From Nepenthes gracilis (Eukaryota; Streptophyta; Magnoliopsida; Caryophyllales; Nepenthaceae), in NCBI GenBank assembly GCA_033239525.1, contig BSYO01000020.1, forward strand, positions 13,456,546-13,520,545: 64,000 nt of DNA, read 5' to 3'. The notes below the pieces were generated by a model. The model was given only the letters and a program-made list of their open reading frames with translations, ran no database searches and was not told where the DNA came from. The first letter of the stretch is position 1; each line of letters starts with the position of its first letter. The translations under genes were made by a program, and so were the position numbers. Below are positions 29,365 through 42,605 of the stretch, piece by piece.

Positions 29365-29557
29365 TGTAATATTTTGAATATTTTTATTTGATTTAATTGG
29401 ATTTAATTATTTATTTTTAGGTAATTTGGGTATGATAAAAAATTAATTAAATAATATAAAAATTTTACAGATTATTTGGAATTGTTGGGCGGTGCCCGAG
29501 GTGCACCTGTTCGATTATCCAAGTATTAATTTGAATTTTAAGATTAAAAGAAAAAAG

Positions 29558-29639
<82 letters not shown>

Positions 29640-31938
29640 GCAGGGAAAAGGGATATGGGGGAAGGGGATTTGCGAAGAGAGAAGGGGAGGGTTAGGATTT
29701 CAGCGGCAAGAGAGTCGAGGGCTTGGGCTTCGGCAACAGCAACGACGACCACCGTGGATGGTGAGAGTTACGGCAGCTCACGAGAAAGGCAACGACGGCA
29801 ACGTGAGGGACGAAGCAGTGGCGGAGAGCCACGCTAGGGAGAGAATCGCGCGAAGGAAAAATGGCCAAATTGAGGCCTTTGGGTCTGATTCGAGCTCGAG
29901 CTAGTTGGAGAAATAGTAGATCAGGTCAAAGCAAGTGCATCCACATTCTCCTCCGTTGTTAATTTTCGTTTTATTCCTTCGGGTATTATTGTTCGATTAC
30001 CCGACCCATAGATGGATAAGTAATACCCATAGGCTAATTATATATATATACGTGAATCCCGTGTCCAATTGTATAGTTTTCGTCCGATCTTCACATCCCA
30101 AAAACCCAACTGCCACACACACTATTCACTAGTGTTCGGGTGGATTTTGGCCTCCCGATTTTAGGAACTTTTGCATAAATTGAGATTAGAATACCATTAC
30201 CCACACCCTAAGTAAGTTAATTTATCAATTGGATACCTGATTTAGTAAAATTATGTGAATTCCCATTCGCAAAACCCTAGACCCATACCCTGAACTTGTT
30301 TGAGCATGTACTTCATGTTTAATACATAAATTGACTTGGGATTATATTTACCTATACCTTGAATTTAATAAATCATCTATTGGATGCCCAAAATTTCGAT
30401 AATCGTCCAAAAATACACTCCGGGTACTGTTCATGGCACTGTTCATGCCGCGGGTACTGTTCACCCGAGGCTCTATGATGGATTTTTCCTTAATCTTGTA
30501 TTGTGTAATTGCTAATTAAGTTGCATATATATATATTTGCATATGTTTAATTGTTACTCCTAAAAAATATATTCGTTAACGAATCGTGAAGGAAATGTGA
30601 TCCAGAGGCCCCTAAAGTCATAATTGCCTTCAGTGGTAAGAATTTCTATTCTTTCCTATAGTTATGAAATTCGTATATATAAATTTAGTAATGAGAAGAC
30701 TTAAATCTGAAAGAAAGATAACAATCGGATATGTAATTAGAGGAAAGACCACAATGTGAAATGTGATTGAATCGTTCTTTTGGATGGAGACATGTAAATG
30801 AAAATGTGGTGGATCTATCATCAAATGAATAAGAAACCATAAAATTAAGACCATAGAATTCGATACAAAGGTAATATCCTTTGACTGGCCATTTACATCA
30901 CGGTAGAAACTCAAGGATTACTTTGGCTGTATCTCTTGGCTGCTTATTGGAGTGGGTGATGTCCATGGCAAGCCCTAGAAAATTATTGTGGAAGAACAAG
31001 GACTGCCCTGGTACCCCAGGGGATATGGGGCGAACCGTTATCAACCTGTTTACAGGCAAAATGTGATGGCCGAGTAGTTACAGGCCTAAAATGTAGCAAT
31101 ATAATAAGTGATGGCCAAGTAGCTACAGGTATAAAATGTAGCCGATGTTTTAGAATGTGTGGCTTAACATATTTTTTTCTTCGCTCTCCCGTACCTTTAT
31201 TAGTGAGGCTTACTAATTCTGGTCCGTAAATACAAATAATTATGCATAAACTATATCCCAAGAAAAGTAAATGGTAAATACAAGTATAATCGATCATGTT
31301 CCCTATGTACGCACGCTTGCATGATTATGTCTCCCTTCCCTATTTTATCTCTTCTCATCTTTATCTTTCGCCTGATTCATGATACACTTATTGAGTTGTT
31401 AGCTTATTCTTACGTTGCCTTGTCTCTAATTTAGCACATGTTTGATATATTCGACGGGATGAAATAGAGGCTAGAAGTGGACTATGCTTGGACTTAGAAT
31501 ACCATATTGAAGACTTAAAAATTGTAGCTTAATTTATGTCTAGAAAAAATTGTATACATCTATATTTATAATTCTTTTTGTAAAATTGATATATATTGTA
31601 CAAAATGATTGATAATTAAATAGCTTAGTTTCCACTGTGTTTGGGTTTATTTACACTTCTGTACGTTATATATGGATTTATAGTAGGTATTTAGTGGCAT
31701 CTCTTTTTGGCCAATGTTGTGTTTAGATACACAGCATTGGAGCCACGACTTATATGTGGCTATTAGATCCTGTGAAGAGTTGTGATTTTGTGTGTTGTTG
31801 TTGTTGCTGTTGAATGTTGGGATTAATGGATGTGTATTATTTTGTATAGGAGATTGTACAAGTTTTTATATTGGTGGATGTCTGTATTAAAAAAAGAAAC
31901 TCTGTCGAATTTTCTGTAGAAAAATACAGTCCGTCACA
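29365..31938 (+). repeat. 3' LTR D of element E-D
   Basis: 2574 bp, TGTAATATTTTG start, CCGTCACA end. AAT microsatellite 29562-29639, GA-rich leader near 29640-29850, donor-like AA|GCAAGTGC at 29931, hairpin 31153-31174, acceptor-like TCTCTAATTTAG ending 31434. Confidence 0.82.
29562..29639. repeat. (AAT)n microsatellite in LTR D
   Basis: About 25 units, 200 bp inside the LTR start. Confidence 0.95.
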
Positions 31939-33546
31939 TAGATCATGTATAATTACTTATATATGTGGATTAGGGCAAGTAGGCCGTACTAGCTAACGAT
32001 ACAAGAGGACGAGGAGAGGATCCTGATATGCTACATGATCTAAGGCTGTGATCTCTTATTATCGACCCAGAGGAGGGACTATCCATATAATACTTGTAGA
32101 CAGGCTGAACACCACGTGGTATAGCGGTATACCTATCATCCGGTATATAAGGCCAATAAAACACTACCCTAACCTTTCCCGGTTTAGTGGTAGTCATCGT
32201 CCTTCCACAGTAATATCTTAAGGCTTGCCAATAGTATTGCTCGCTACAATATGTGGTCAGGATAATCATCGAATTTCTACTATAATACTAATGGTAGGCT
32301 AAGGGGTATTATCTTCGTAACACAAATCCGTGGTCCTAATTTCTTGATTTCTTATTTATTTGTCGGAAGATCCACCAAACTTTTATAATTTTCTCCATCT
32401 GGGAGAACAATTTGATCATATAATAAATTATAGATTTTTCTCCAAATACTTGTATAATTTTTATTTTTCTTTCGGATTTAAGTCTTCTCATTACTCGTTT
32501 GGCATTTACAAATATCATAAATATAGGGAAGGATAGAGATTCTAACCACCGAGAGGCAATTATAACGTTAGAGGCTTCCGAATCACATTTCCTTTACAAT
32601 TGATTAATGAATATAATTTTGAAATAATAATTAAACATATGTAAATACATATGTAGCTTAATTAACAATTAGACAATGTGAAATTTAATTAAAATTTACA
32701 GAATGGGCTCTGATAAATAGTAATCATACGTGAACAGTGCCTAGTTGTGCATATCGACGATTCTCAAAAATTCGGGCATCTAATAGGTAAATTACCAAAT
32801 TCAAGTCACAGGTAATCATAATTTCAATTCAATTTATGTATAAAACTCAAAATATATGCTTAAACGAGGTCCGGATGCAGGTCTAGGATTTTACGAACGA
32901 AAATCCACATAAAACTATCAAATTGGGTATCTAATCGATAAATTAACTTATATAGGATATAAGTAATGATATTCTAATCTCAATTTATGTTAAAGCCCCG
33001 AAAATCGGAGTCAGAAACTACCCAGGCACGGGGTTAGGATTTTACGAACAAAAATCTACATAAAACTACCAAATCAGGTATCAAATCTATAAATTAACTA
33101 ATATAAGATATGGGTAATGATATCCTAGTCCTAAACTAGGCAAAAGCCCCACGCAAAACTAGGATATGGGTCAGGTGAAGATAAACAGTAACAGCAGGGT
33201 TAGGGTTTTGGAAATTTCTTGAAACGCCACGCAAAACTCACAAATGAGATACAAAAAATATATATATATATATATGCATACATCATAGGTAACAAGAAGT
33301 ATAAATTTAATCAGGTATCGGAATGATGATACCCGATGAAAACGAAACAAAAGTGTAAGAAAATAAAAGAGGGGGTATGGATGCACTTGCCTCGACCCGT
33401 TTTACGATTTCTCCAACTGATTCGAAGCTGAAATTGAACACAAGAGTTTTTGTTTGCCCGTTTCTCGCTCTTCCCTTCCTCCCGCTCTCTCTCCTCTCCT
33501 TTCTCCCTGCTTCTTCTCTCGCCCGAACGCTGCTTCCCTTCTTCTC

Positions 33547-33619
<73 letters not shown>

Positions 33620-33819
33620 GCACACATATTCCTTTTTATTTATTTCAAGACTAAAATCGATATTCGGGTAACTGAATTGGTGCATTTTGGGTACCGGCCC
33701 AATAACTCTAAATATTCTCTAAAATTTTATAATATTTAATTAATTTTTATTACACCTAAATTATCAAAAATAACAATAAACAATCCTAATTAAATCGGAT
33801 AAAAATTTGAGATATTACA
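31939..33819 (-). repeat. Truncated LTR G
   Basis: Minus-orientation LTR of the same superfamily. It starts at 33819 (TGTAATATCTC on minus), with ATT microsatellite 33546-33615, purine leader (CT-rich on plus at 33465-33545) and a perfect GC-type donor GAG|GCAAGTGC (plus 33385-33390). It breaks off at 31939 against LTR D before the acceptor region, so its 3' part is missing from the window. Confidence 0.75.
33546..33615. repeat. (ATT)n microsatellite in LTR G
   Basis: About 23 units, about 205 bp inside the LTR start. Confidence 0.95.
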
Positions 33820-33823
33820 AAAG

Positions 33824-34957
33824 GCCAAGTCTAAATACCAAAAGTTATCTTGTCTTTTACAACCTTTGTTTATTTTCAATCGAAAGTGGGAGCACATTAC
33901 TATAGATTTCGTGATTGGATTGCCTAAGATGGCCAGGATCAATGATGTAGTTTGGATTATAGTGGATTGGCTCACTAAATTGACACATTTGTTCTGGTAA
34001 GAATGTAATATTCTAGAGATCATTTGGCTCCGCTTTATGCCGATGAAGTAATGATACTGCATGGAGTTGCAATGTCTATCATATTAGATCAAGATCCTAG
34101 ATTTATATTAAAATTTTGAAAGATTATGCAAATAGAATTGAGAATAAAGTTAAAGTTCAGCACAACCTTCCATTTGCAGTCGGATGGACAATCGGAGCAT
34201 AGGACACAGATTTTGGAGGGTATAGTTAAAGCTTCGGCTATTGAGATGAATGGAAAAATGGAACAATTATTTGCCTTGGCCGTATTTGCTTATAGTAATA
34301 GCAATTAATCGAGTATTATTGTAACCCTTTTCAAACATTCTATGGAAGAAGATGTCAATCCCAAATAGACGATCATAGACTTTTGGGTACGAAGATGATT
34401 ACGGAGGATTTAGACAAGACTAAACTGATTCAAGATTGTTTATAAGCCACCCAAAGTTAACAAAAGAGCTCCGTTAATTGTAGAAGATTTGATTTCAACT
34501 TTGATGTAGGCGATCATGTGTTCTTAAATGTGTCTTCGAGAAAAGGAGTAGTGAGATTTGATTTGAACGAAAAGTCAAGGCCAAGGTATATTTAACTAGT
34601 TGAGGCATTGTAATGAATTAAATATGTGGTTTATAGATTAGTCTTACCTCCTAACTTATCAAATTTTTATAACATATTTCATGTTTTAATATTTCAAAAG
34701 TATGTTGTCGATACCTCTAAAATCATTGAGCATAAACTTTTGTAAATTAACAAAGATTTAATGTACCTTTGAAATCATTAAAAAGGTGAGACAAGATCCT
34801 TCAAACAAAGGTGATCCAATTAGTTAAGGTACTTTGAAGAATCATACAACTAAAAAAGCTACTTGGGATGATAAAGCGGAGATTTAAGGGATGTGCCACA
34901 TTTGTTCCATCAATCAAGTACATAAATTTTGGGAGTAAAATTTTATTAGGAGAGAAT
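33824..34957 (+). pseudogene. Host gypsy element: integrase and chromodomain-like tail
   Basis: Integrase core reads KWEHITIDFVIGLPKM near 33880-33930, VVWIIVDWLTKLTH near 33950, QDPRF-type block near 34090, FHLQSDGQSEHRTQ near 34170, and AVFAYSNSN near 34290. The C-terminal GPY-like region (to 34700) and a degenerate chromodomain-like end (TWDDKAEI-G) follow. Stops and frameshifts are frequent. The zinc-binding N-terminus that should link to the RNase H fragment is missing, so roughly 0.4 kb of pol is lost. A purine tract, TTATTAGGAGAGAAT, ends it at 34956. Confidence 0.8.
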
Positions 34958-37900
34958 TGTGATATCTTATTTTCAAATATACATTATGATATCAGCATTG
35001 ATTATATTAAGTGAACTTTTTTTAGAATATGTGTATTTTAGAAGAAAAATCAAGTAGTAACAATTTAAGGGCCCACATTATGTGGTGCTCATGTGTGACT
35101 AGCAAAATAGGTGGTGCTTATGCATGGTAAATAAAATAGTTGGTGTTTGTGTGTAGTAAAGACATGCCTGTGTGTAGGCCAGTAGAATGGCAATGCGTAT
35201 GAGTAGGGTATGTGGCGCTTGTGCATGCACACATTGTTTTGGCTGATGGGCACACAATCAATGCTTGTGCACTATTCTATCTATATAAGAGAATTTCTTT
35301 ATTTATTAGGTAATTTTGGCAAAAAATTCAAGGGAGAGAGTGTGAGATTCCGATCTTGGAACATGATAATTATGAAGTAATTATATGAATGAAAATCATA
35401 TTTAGACCTAAAAATGTGAGAAAATTGGATATCGAAACAAAATGAGGTGAAATGGCTAAGGGAGCGGAGGGCGCTCCAGCATCCCTTAAGCGCCCAGAAA
35501 GGCACGACTTTCCGCAAGCAACTGCTCGTGGGCCGCCCGAGGCAAGGCGGGAGCGGCCCGCGGCTATGAGCAGTATGCTCAAGTGCACTATTGTGCGGGC
35601 AACCGCTTGAGCACCGCTCGACCGGTGCTCAAGCGACGGTCACATGGACCGCACTTGACCCCTTTCTCCCACGTTTTAAATGAAAAATTAAGGGATTTTG
35701 GGGCTTCATTACAGCCAGCCATCGACGGAACACGAAGGAGAGAAGAGAGGAAAGAGAGGGAAGAAAAAGGAAAGGGAAAAATCGACCGTTTAGTCCCGAT
35801 CCGAGTCACGGTAACTGTAGATCGAACTCAAGCAAGTGTATCACGGACATTATTTTCTATATTCACAATTTTTCTGTATCTCAAAAATGGTATTTATGCT
35901 CTAAAATCATGTTTCACCATATTCTGTATAAATAAAGCCTATTTCTGTAAATTATTCAGACAGATTTCGTATATATATATATATATATACTGTAATATCT
36001 GGCTTCGATTTCATAAAAATGCATGTGTTTGGTGTTCATTTATTGTCTGAAAATTTTGGCGAGATCCTAAGCATGAAATTGATGGGATTTAACTGTTTTA
36101 ATCTAAAATTTCTGTTGTATAAAAACTTAATCTGTACTGAAATAAAGCTTCTGATGTAGTTTGTATCTACAAATTTTATACAAACTTATATTGATAAATT
36201 ACTGTGAACTTTTAAAACAAATCTGAAGGGTTTCAAATTGTTTCTATATATTCTGAAACGAAACTGAATAATTATAAACTGTTACTATATGTTCTGAAAT
36301 TGATTGAAGAGTTATTGTAAAACTATGACTGATTTTTAAAACTGAAAAGAGTTTTCAGTTATAAAATACGATGGAAAAATAATTCTGATACTATTAATTA
36401 GAAGCCGTGACTGATATACAATCAGTGATAACTCTATCCATAGAGTTATATGTGGTACGCCCTTTCTCAGGACGCTAACCTAGAGGGTAGTTACTATTAC
36501 TGGCCGGCACCCCCTGTCCTGAATCCTTAGAGAGGGGATGATCTCGTGAGAAGGGATCTCCTGTTCCTATCATCGGTCTTTGATTGTGTAGATTGAATAC
36601 AATCTATCTTCAATTATTCATCCCCTCTACTAGTAGGGTCAGCTGGTTGAGTTCTTTACTGATAGAAAAAAATTTCTATAAGTTACAAGTTGAGACCGAT
36701 TTCAGTTTTCTAAAGTATGTTTTATTGATTTAGTATTAACGTAGCATGATTGCACTGACTTCTGATTTTTAAAACTTAATTATTATCAAATTATACTTTT
36801 TTTGTTTTTCATGTACTGTTCTGCTCCTGAATATTTTCATACTATAGTTTCTGTAAATCACTACTTTAGAGTATTTATACTTTAACATGCATTTGTATCC
36901 ATTTTACCACATTCTATTTTGTATGAAAGTTTTACTGCATGCCTATATATGCCTTACTGGACTTTGACTCACTGTTTTACTATTTTTTTATCCAGATAAG
37001 GACATAAAGACGATACCGAACATGCAGGCTTAGATAGAGCTAGCAAGAAGGAGTTGGAGCCTTGGAGTCATCCTGAAGATTCTTGAAAAATCTTATAGTT
37101 TTGCTTGTAAATGTCTTAATTGTGGATGAAATCATGTATTAATAGCTATGATGCGTTTTGTATTCTGATGAAAAAGTATTTGTACTTTCGTAAATTTTTA
37201 TTTAGGATATAGATACTTTCGCTATATATTTTCTCGTTTTGTATAGGTCCTAAAAAGGCATCTCTTGTTTAAATTCTATACATCAGATAGAATAGTTAAT
37301 CTAAAGCCATGAATGGCATTTAAAATCCTATGAATGCGTGTTGTAGGAGAATTATAGTATTTTGAATAGTTGTGTGCATGTATTGATTATGTTATTCAGT
37401 TATGTTTTTGTTTAGCCCATTTTTAGGAGAGATTCTGCCTATTTTCCCCTAAAACCTTAAGTTGAGAATTGGACTTCTATTCCTATTTTTTGTAATGACG
37501 AAAAGTTCCGAGGATAAAAAAAAATCCATTCTGTCATAGAGAGGAGAAAAAAAGAAAGATTAAATAGCAAATGAGAGAAAAGGTGAAGGAATATGATTTC
37601 AAAATGATTTTGTGTTAGAACTGAGTAGTATTCAAGTTAAGATAAGTGTATATGATCCCAATTTTTCATTTATTATAAAAATCTTTCGATTAATTCTTCT
37701 ATATTTATACGCATATTTTTCTTTGATATTTATTTTCTAATTATTTTGGCATGCATGTTAATTTTGATCTTGTTTATGAAATTTAAAGGCATATGCCTAT
37801 ATCTATAAAATTTGTCATGAAATTATTTGCTATTTAACCATATATGTCATTTTCTACAAGTTTTTTTGATGATATACTTTGCTTTGAAATTGAAATGATT

Positions 37901-38000
37901 ATTTATTTTTCAAATTTTGAAAAATTTATATATTTTTTATCCATTATAGATTTTTTTTTATTTTAACTAATAAGAACTATTGTAAAGAATTGACAAAATA
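34958..38000 (+). repeat. 3' LTR of the host gypsy element, interrupted by LTR J
   Basis: Starts TGTGATATCTTATT right after the purine tract. It carries three or four imperfect GTGGTGCTTATGC-like repeats (35080-35260), a TATA box (TATCTATATAAGAG, 35277-35291), and a purine leader that continues across the J insertion (37544-37600), with AAG|ATAAGTG near 37636 where other LTRs have a splice-donor-like site. Its right end is not clear; 38000 is a guess. Confidence 0.5.
35341..37538 (+). repeat. Solo LTR J
   Basis: About 2.2 kb from TGTGAGATTCC to TGTCATA, flanked by GAGAG at 35336-35340 and 37539-37543. It belongs to the second subfamily with the LTRs at 51591 and 59250: CGCTYGAG-type motifs (35470-35640), purine leader 35735-35785, donor-like AA|GCAAGTG at 35832, hairpin 36582-36604, acceptor-like TTTTATCCAG ending 36995. 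Confidence 0.82.
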
Positions 38001-38480
38001 TATTAGGATATTTTTAATATATAATTTGTAATAGAAGATTATTACCTAATATTCACACGTTCAAAAAATAACATTTGTTCATATCTATATGTTATAATAT
38101 ATAAACGATCCACTCACAAGTTTTAAATAGCAACATATGGCACGAGTTATAGGAAAATTATATAGTCGGATCTTTAATATTCAACATTTGTTAGTGAGAT
38201 TAGTATTAATTCTTAATTTTATATTTTTTAAATATTTTATTGACATTATAAAGTTTTTGGTATTTTTACAATTAATTATTATTATCTTCTATCATATTTC
38301 ATTCACATATATCCACATACATACACCCACACCCCCAATTTATATTCATACGTAAGTGTTAGATTTACTCTTGTCAAAATTTTATAACCTTTTTTATTAG
38401 AAGGCATATATCTCTTGCATGATTTGTACAAGAACACTTAAGAAGGATTTGTTTTTCAGTCATTTATTTATGTTGTTGTA
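38000..38480. other. AT-rich stretch, nothing recognised
   Basis: Only short A/T-rich frames. No gene or repeat boundary can be supported. Confidence 0.5.
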
Positions 38481-38719
38481 AGAATTGTATTTGGTGTTAA
38501 AATGTGATCCGCTTGTTGTTTTGGATCGTATCATTTCCCACATTTTTGTTTGTCTTTTGAGGCTTGTATGTGGTGATGATTTAGATTTGGATCAGTACTG
38601 GCAAATGCTTTGCATGTTTGGATGTCGATTGAGTAGGTGCATGGATGTCCAAGTCAAATCAAAGAGTTTGACCTATCTCAGACTTCATCTATTATATTCA
38701 AATTGTTTAACATTATTTA

Positions 38720-39300
38720 TTATAGAATCACACTCTACATTTTGGATTAAGTTTTGTTTATGTCATTATTTCTATAATTTGGAATTAGTGTCGTGACAAG
38801 CTTGGCATCAATATATTATTGCCAAAAACAAAGCTGTCAGGACCAACCAATTGTGGAGATCGATTAGTGTTGACAGTTCATCTATTTGGATTTGATGTGC
38901 AAATGCCTCATTAAAGATAAATGTATATGGATGATCAAGATTATAGGATCACACTCTACATTTTGGATCAAGATTATAGGATCAAGATTATTTATTATAG
39001 GATTACACTCTACATTTTGGATTAAGTTTTGTTTATATAATTATTTCTATAATTTGGAATTAGTGTCGTTACAATCTTGGCTCTACATTTTGGATTAAGT
39101 TTTGTTTATGTCATTATTTCTATAATTTGGAATTAGTGTAGTAACAATCTTGGCATCAATATATTATTGCCTAAAACAAAGCTCTCAGGACCAAGCAATT
39201 GTGGAGATTGATTAGTGTTGACAGTTCATCTATTTGGATTTGATGTGCAAATGCCTCATTAAAGATAAATGTATATGGATCATCAAGATTTTGGATGTCA
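38720..39300. repeat. Direct repeats of about 210 bp
   Basis: A block beginning TCTACATTTTGGATTAAGTT and running through a CCTCATTAAAGATAAATGTA segment occurs at 38733-38937 and again at 39081-39287, with a shorter third copy of its first 70 bp near 39008-39078 and small GGATCAAGATTATAGGATCA-type repeats at 38930-38990. The copies are nearly identical, so the duplication is recent. Confidence 0.85.
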
Positions 39301-39456
39301 TTGATTAGTATTTTTTAAAAAAAATTTAATCTAGGCCCAAGCTTGAGACTTTTTGTTCGTATGATGCAAAATGACAAGGATACCTTTATTCGGTTGGACA
39401 TTTGCCATCCTTTGGACCCCTTGCAAAGACTTTACCTAGTAGAATCACTTTGAGTT

Positions 39457-39861
39457 TTGATTTGTAAGGCAACTAAGAGTGAAGTCAGTTGTTATAAACA
39501 CCGTGACTTTGAATTCAGTCCAAAGAGGGATGGATTTTCATTGGAAAATATTCCCACCAACGTGGGAGATGGTCGTGTGGAATCATATGCACATACTTCT
39601 AATCTTTGGCTGGCAATCAAGGAGCACTTGAGTAATATGGGTGACCTTCAGTTCCTCAATGTCCTTTTGCAGTGTGACTTTTGCAAGGAGATCGACGAAT
39701 CTATTCAATACATTATCTTTTCAAATGTGAAAATGCAAAATGGATTTGGACTACTGCATGAAGTAAAATTTGTTGTTTGTGATCGTACGAGGATTGGAAT
39801 AGACAATCGGTTGGGTTTTGATCAAATAGTAGAGGAAGGGCTCCTAAAATCAATCGTCTAG
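39457..39861 (+). CDS. Unrecognised 134-codon open frame
   Basis: The frame opens at 39457 with a non-ATG codon (TTG) and runs to TAG at 39859. The composition looks protein-like (a CDFC-type pair, charged and hydrophobic residues mixed, no low-complexity), unlike most frames in this AT-rich area. I recognise no family. It may be one exon of a decayed gene or a fragment of a transposon. The short frame 38485-38796 upstream could be related, but the 38720-39300 repeats interrupt it. No promoter or splice sites can be assigned with confidence. Confidence 0.25.
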   Translation: MICKATKSEVSCYKHRDFEFSPKRDGFSLENIPTNVGDGRVESYAHTSNLWLAIKEHLSNMGDLQFLNVLLQCDFCKEIDESIQYIIFSNVKMQNGFGLLHEVKFVVCDRTRIGIDNRLGFDQIVEEGLLKSIV

Positions 39862-40003
39862 ACATACACTTCTGACAATATACCTGAATGAATCAGAACA
39901 AGCGACTTTGTCAATAGGTAAAGAGAAGAATAATTATTTTATCTGCAACTTATTAATTACAAAAGGCTTAATAGACGTTATTTTTGTTGAAGTGTTGATA
40001 TTT

Positions 40004-40129
40004 CTACAAGTGGATTGCGTGAGAGGTGCGAGCTATAGAGTGCTCCTACAGTTAGGCCATATAAAAGGCATAAGCCACAGACTGCTCCCACAAGTAGACT
40101 GCATGAGTGGCATGGCCCACAAAGTGGTT
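40004..40129 (+). repeat. Three 42-bp tandem repeats
   Basis: Three imperfect 42-bp units (each with a TGCATGAGTGGCATG-like core ending in GCTCCCACA-like bases) lie head to tail in an open frame (39908-40132). If translated they give three 14-residue repeats of the type LQVDCVRGASYRVL. There is no sign that the frame is a gene. Confidence 0.6.
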
Positions 40130-40139
40130 TAGCAAGTGG

Positions 40140-42045
40140 ATCATTAGAGATGCTCTAGGCACAAATTACACAGTATATTAAACTTTCAAAGCGAGACTAC
40201 AAGAGAAGCACAACCCACGGCAGAATTCCACGTGTAGATCTATATTGATTAAGTTAAGTTGTAGGTTGATTTTTATTAGGTCTATATTGATTAGGTTAAG
40301 TTGTTTCTTTCCTCAGTCACTATCTGCCTGTATGATACAAGAGATGGTTAGGTAGTAACAATTTTGTCAATGTATACAAATTTATTTATTTACCAAAAAA
40401 ATATCTATGAATAATTTGGGATTAATTAAGGCAATAAGAGAAAAATTTATCATTTGTAGAACATAAATCTTTCTCCTTGGGGAACTGATAAACAAGAAAA
40501 AGATGAAGATAAATTTAAAATATTAAAAAGTAACAACAATTTCCTTGGGAGTCCATCTAATGAAATTCTATTGAGTAGTCATTGGTTCTTAGGTGATCAA
40601 ACGTCAGAAATATGATATAAGATTATGTCAATTTTTGCTAAAGTATTAAAATATTAAAATAATTATATTACAATAAAAAATTATAAAAAATCACTATCAT
40701 ATTTATTTAAAGAAATTTAAAAGTTAAAATTTGGGTCGTAAAGCAAAACTTTGACCAAATCAAAATAAAAATTATAAAATTCCGTGAACAATTGAAAAAA
40801 TAAACAAATATTTATTTGCTTTAAAATTGTTCTTAATTTTTTTTTTATATTTGTAAGGTGGCTATATTATTATCTTTAATTCTCGTTAATTTTATTGTGT
40901 ACTTATAAAATAAAATTTAATTTATTAATAAATATTTTTTTAATTAATACATTTCAAATCTTAGTAGCAAAATAAAGATCTTACATACTCTCTTTTATGT
41001 AAATAGATTTTTACATATCCTAACCCAAATAATATTTGATATCAAATTGTATTAAATTTTATAAAAAACATATATATATATAAATTGATGGTCTAGTGAG
41101 AATTCGAGTTGATCCAAACCCACTGGCCTTGAGTTTAGATCAAATAAAAATATTTTATTTGATAATTTACGAAATTAGTGTCCAGCCATGATAATAAAGG
41201 AAACAAAGAGAAGTTAGACCATTGACCAACTTTAATAATTATCTAATAATTTCACAATTATCTCAATAGTCTTTCCCAACAACAGTGCACACCAAATTCA
41301 ATTTCAAGTGTTTGAAAAGCAAAATAATAAAATAAAATAATAGAATATAGAAATTTATTTTCATTTATTACAAATTTGTTTTGAAATTTTCTTCTTATAA
41401 TTAATTGCCCGGTTCATTTCAATGGGTTAATTTAGGGGTGAACAATTTTGATTTTCCAACCATTAATGTATTAACCCAAATCATATAATTCGGTCACAAT
41501 TTGATTTTCTATCAAATCAGCGATTTTTTATTTAGTTGTAGTTTAAAAATTTACACCCAACCAAACGAATCAGAACCGCACAAAAAATCATATATAAGTA
41601 GAGACATACCGTCCCTACAAATTTCTATTGTGCTTGTGATAATTTGTCCTGCAAGTGGTTGAATTATTGATAACATCAAGAGTTCATTATAAAAGAATAA
41701 AAGAATTATAACTAGGAATCTTTTTCCATATAACAATTTTTGTATGCATATAAATTATACAATATAGTTTCTATATGTTATATATTTGAGAAAATATAAA
41801 GAAAACCTCTACATAAACTTTAGATTAAGAAAATTTATAATATAAAAAATCTAAAAAATATTCATATTTAAATAAATTTTTAGTTTAACTTAATATTGGC
41901 TATTGTAAGAATACTAATGAAATATGTTCGAATATATCATCGAATGTTGAACCAATCATCCGTGAGTTAGATAAGCGATGTTTAGCCATGACTATAAGAT
42001 CAAGCAAATTATCAGTCTTTGGCAATGGGTACTTATTTTTTATTG
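40140..42045. other. AT-rich intergenic DNA
   Basis: No gene supported. Contains A/T runs only. Confidence 0.5.
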
Positions 42046-42049
42046 TGAT

Positions 42050-42605
42050 CATTTTCAATTCATAATCTTATCAATACATTTTTCTTCTTTCTAAAGGGTA
42101 CCAGCACTCCCATGGTAATACACTTGACCAAATAAACCCTTTCTCTAATAACTCGTATAATTGGTGTATTAATTCTTTTAATTTTGATAGAGCCATTCTA
42201 GAAGTAACCCTTGAGATCGGTACAGATCTTGGATCATGTCAATAATGAATTCAATTTTTCGATTAAGAGGCAATCCGAACAATTCTTTCAAAACAATATT
42301 CTTGAATTCACATATTACATGAATGTTTTCAACCGATACACCATGATTTTCAGAAGTGGTGACGTTGGCCGAGCAAGTTTGGCATTTTTCTTTAATCAGA
42401 TGGCTAGTATGTAAAGTCAAAATTAACCCAGATGACTCCTTCCTGATTTTCCCTTGAAACTTGAAAGATTCATATCCAGAAATATAAAATAAGGCAAACT
42501 TATTATAACAATCCATACAATCATGTCGTTACATCAACCAATCTATCCCCCAAAATGACGTCAAAATCGGGTATATCCAATGGTTACTTATTTTTTTTCT
42601 TATCG
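42050..42605 (-). pseudogene. Gypsy protease end and RT start, relic
   Basis: On the minus strand: PDFDVILG near 42590, a linker up to 42400, then VSVENIHVICEFKNIVLKEL near 42360-42300 and LNRKIEFIIDM, matching the conserved protease-to-RT linker of gypsy pol. The RT opening follows (ALSKLKELIHQLYELLEKGF near 42170-42110). Frameshifts occur near 42190 and 42090. The rest of pol is missing on both sides. It is isolated from the other relics. Confidence 0.68.

Noticed and set aside
31970..32269. 99-codon minus-strand frame
   Set aside because: It lies within the mid part of LTR G, which aligns with the non-coding mid part of LTR C (16340-16640).
33307..33739. Several frames with poly-Ile, poly-Leu, poly-Asn or poly-Tyr runs
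   Set aside because: Translations of the ATT microsatellite in LTR G, not genes. The same holds for 7811-8008, 17438-17661 and 29465-29752.
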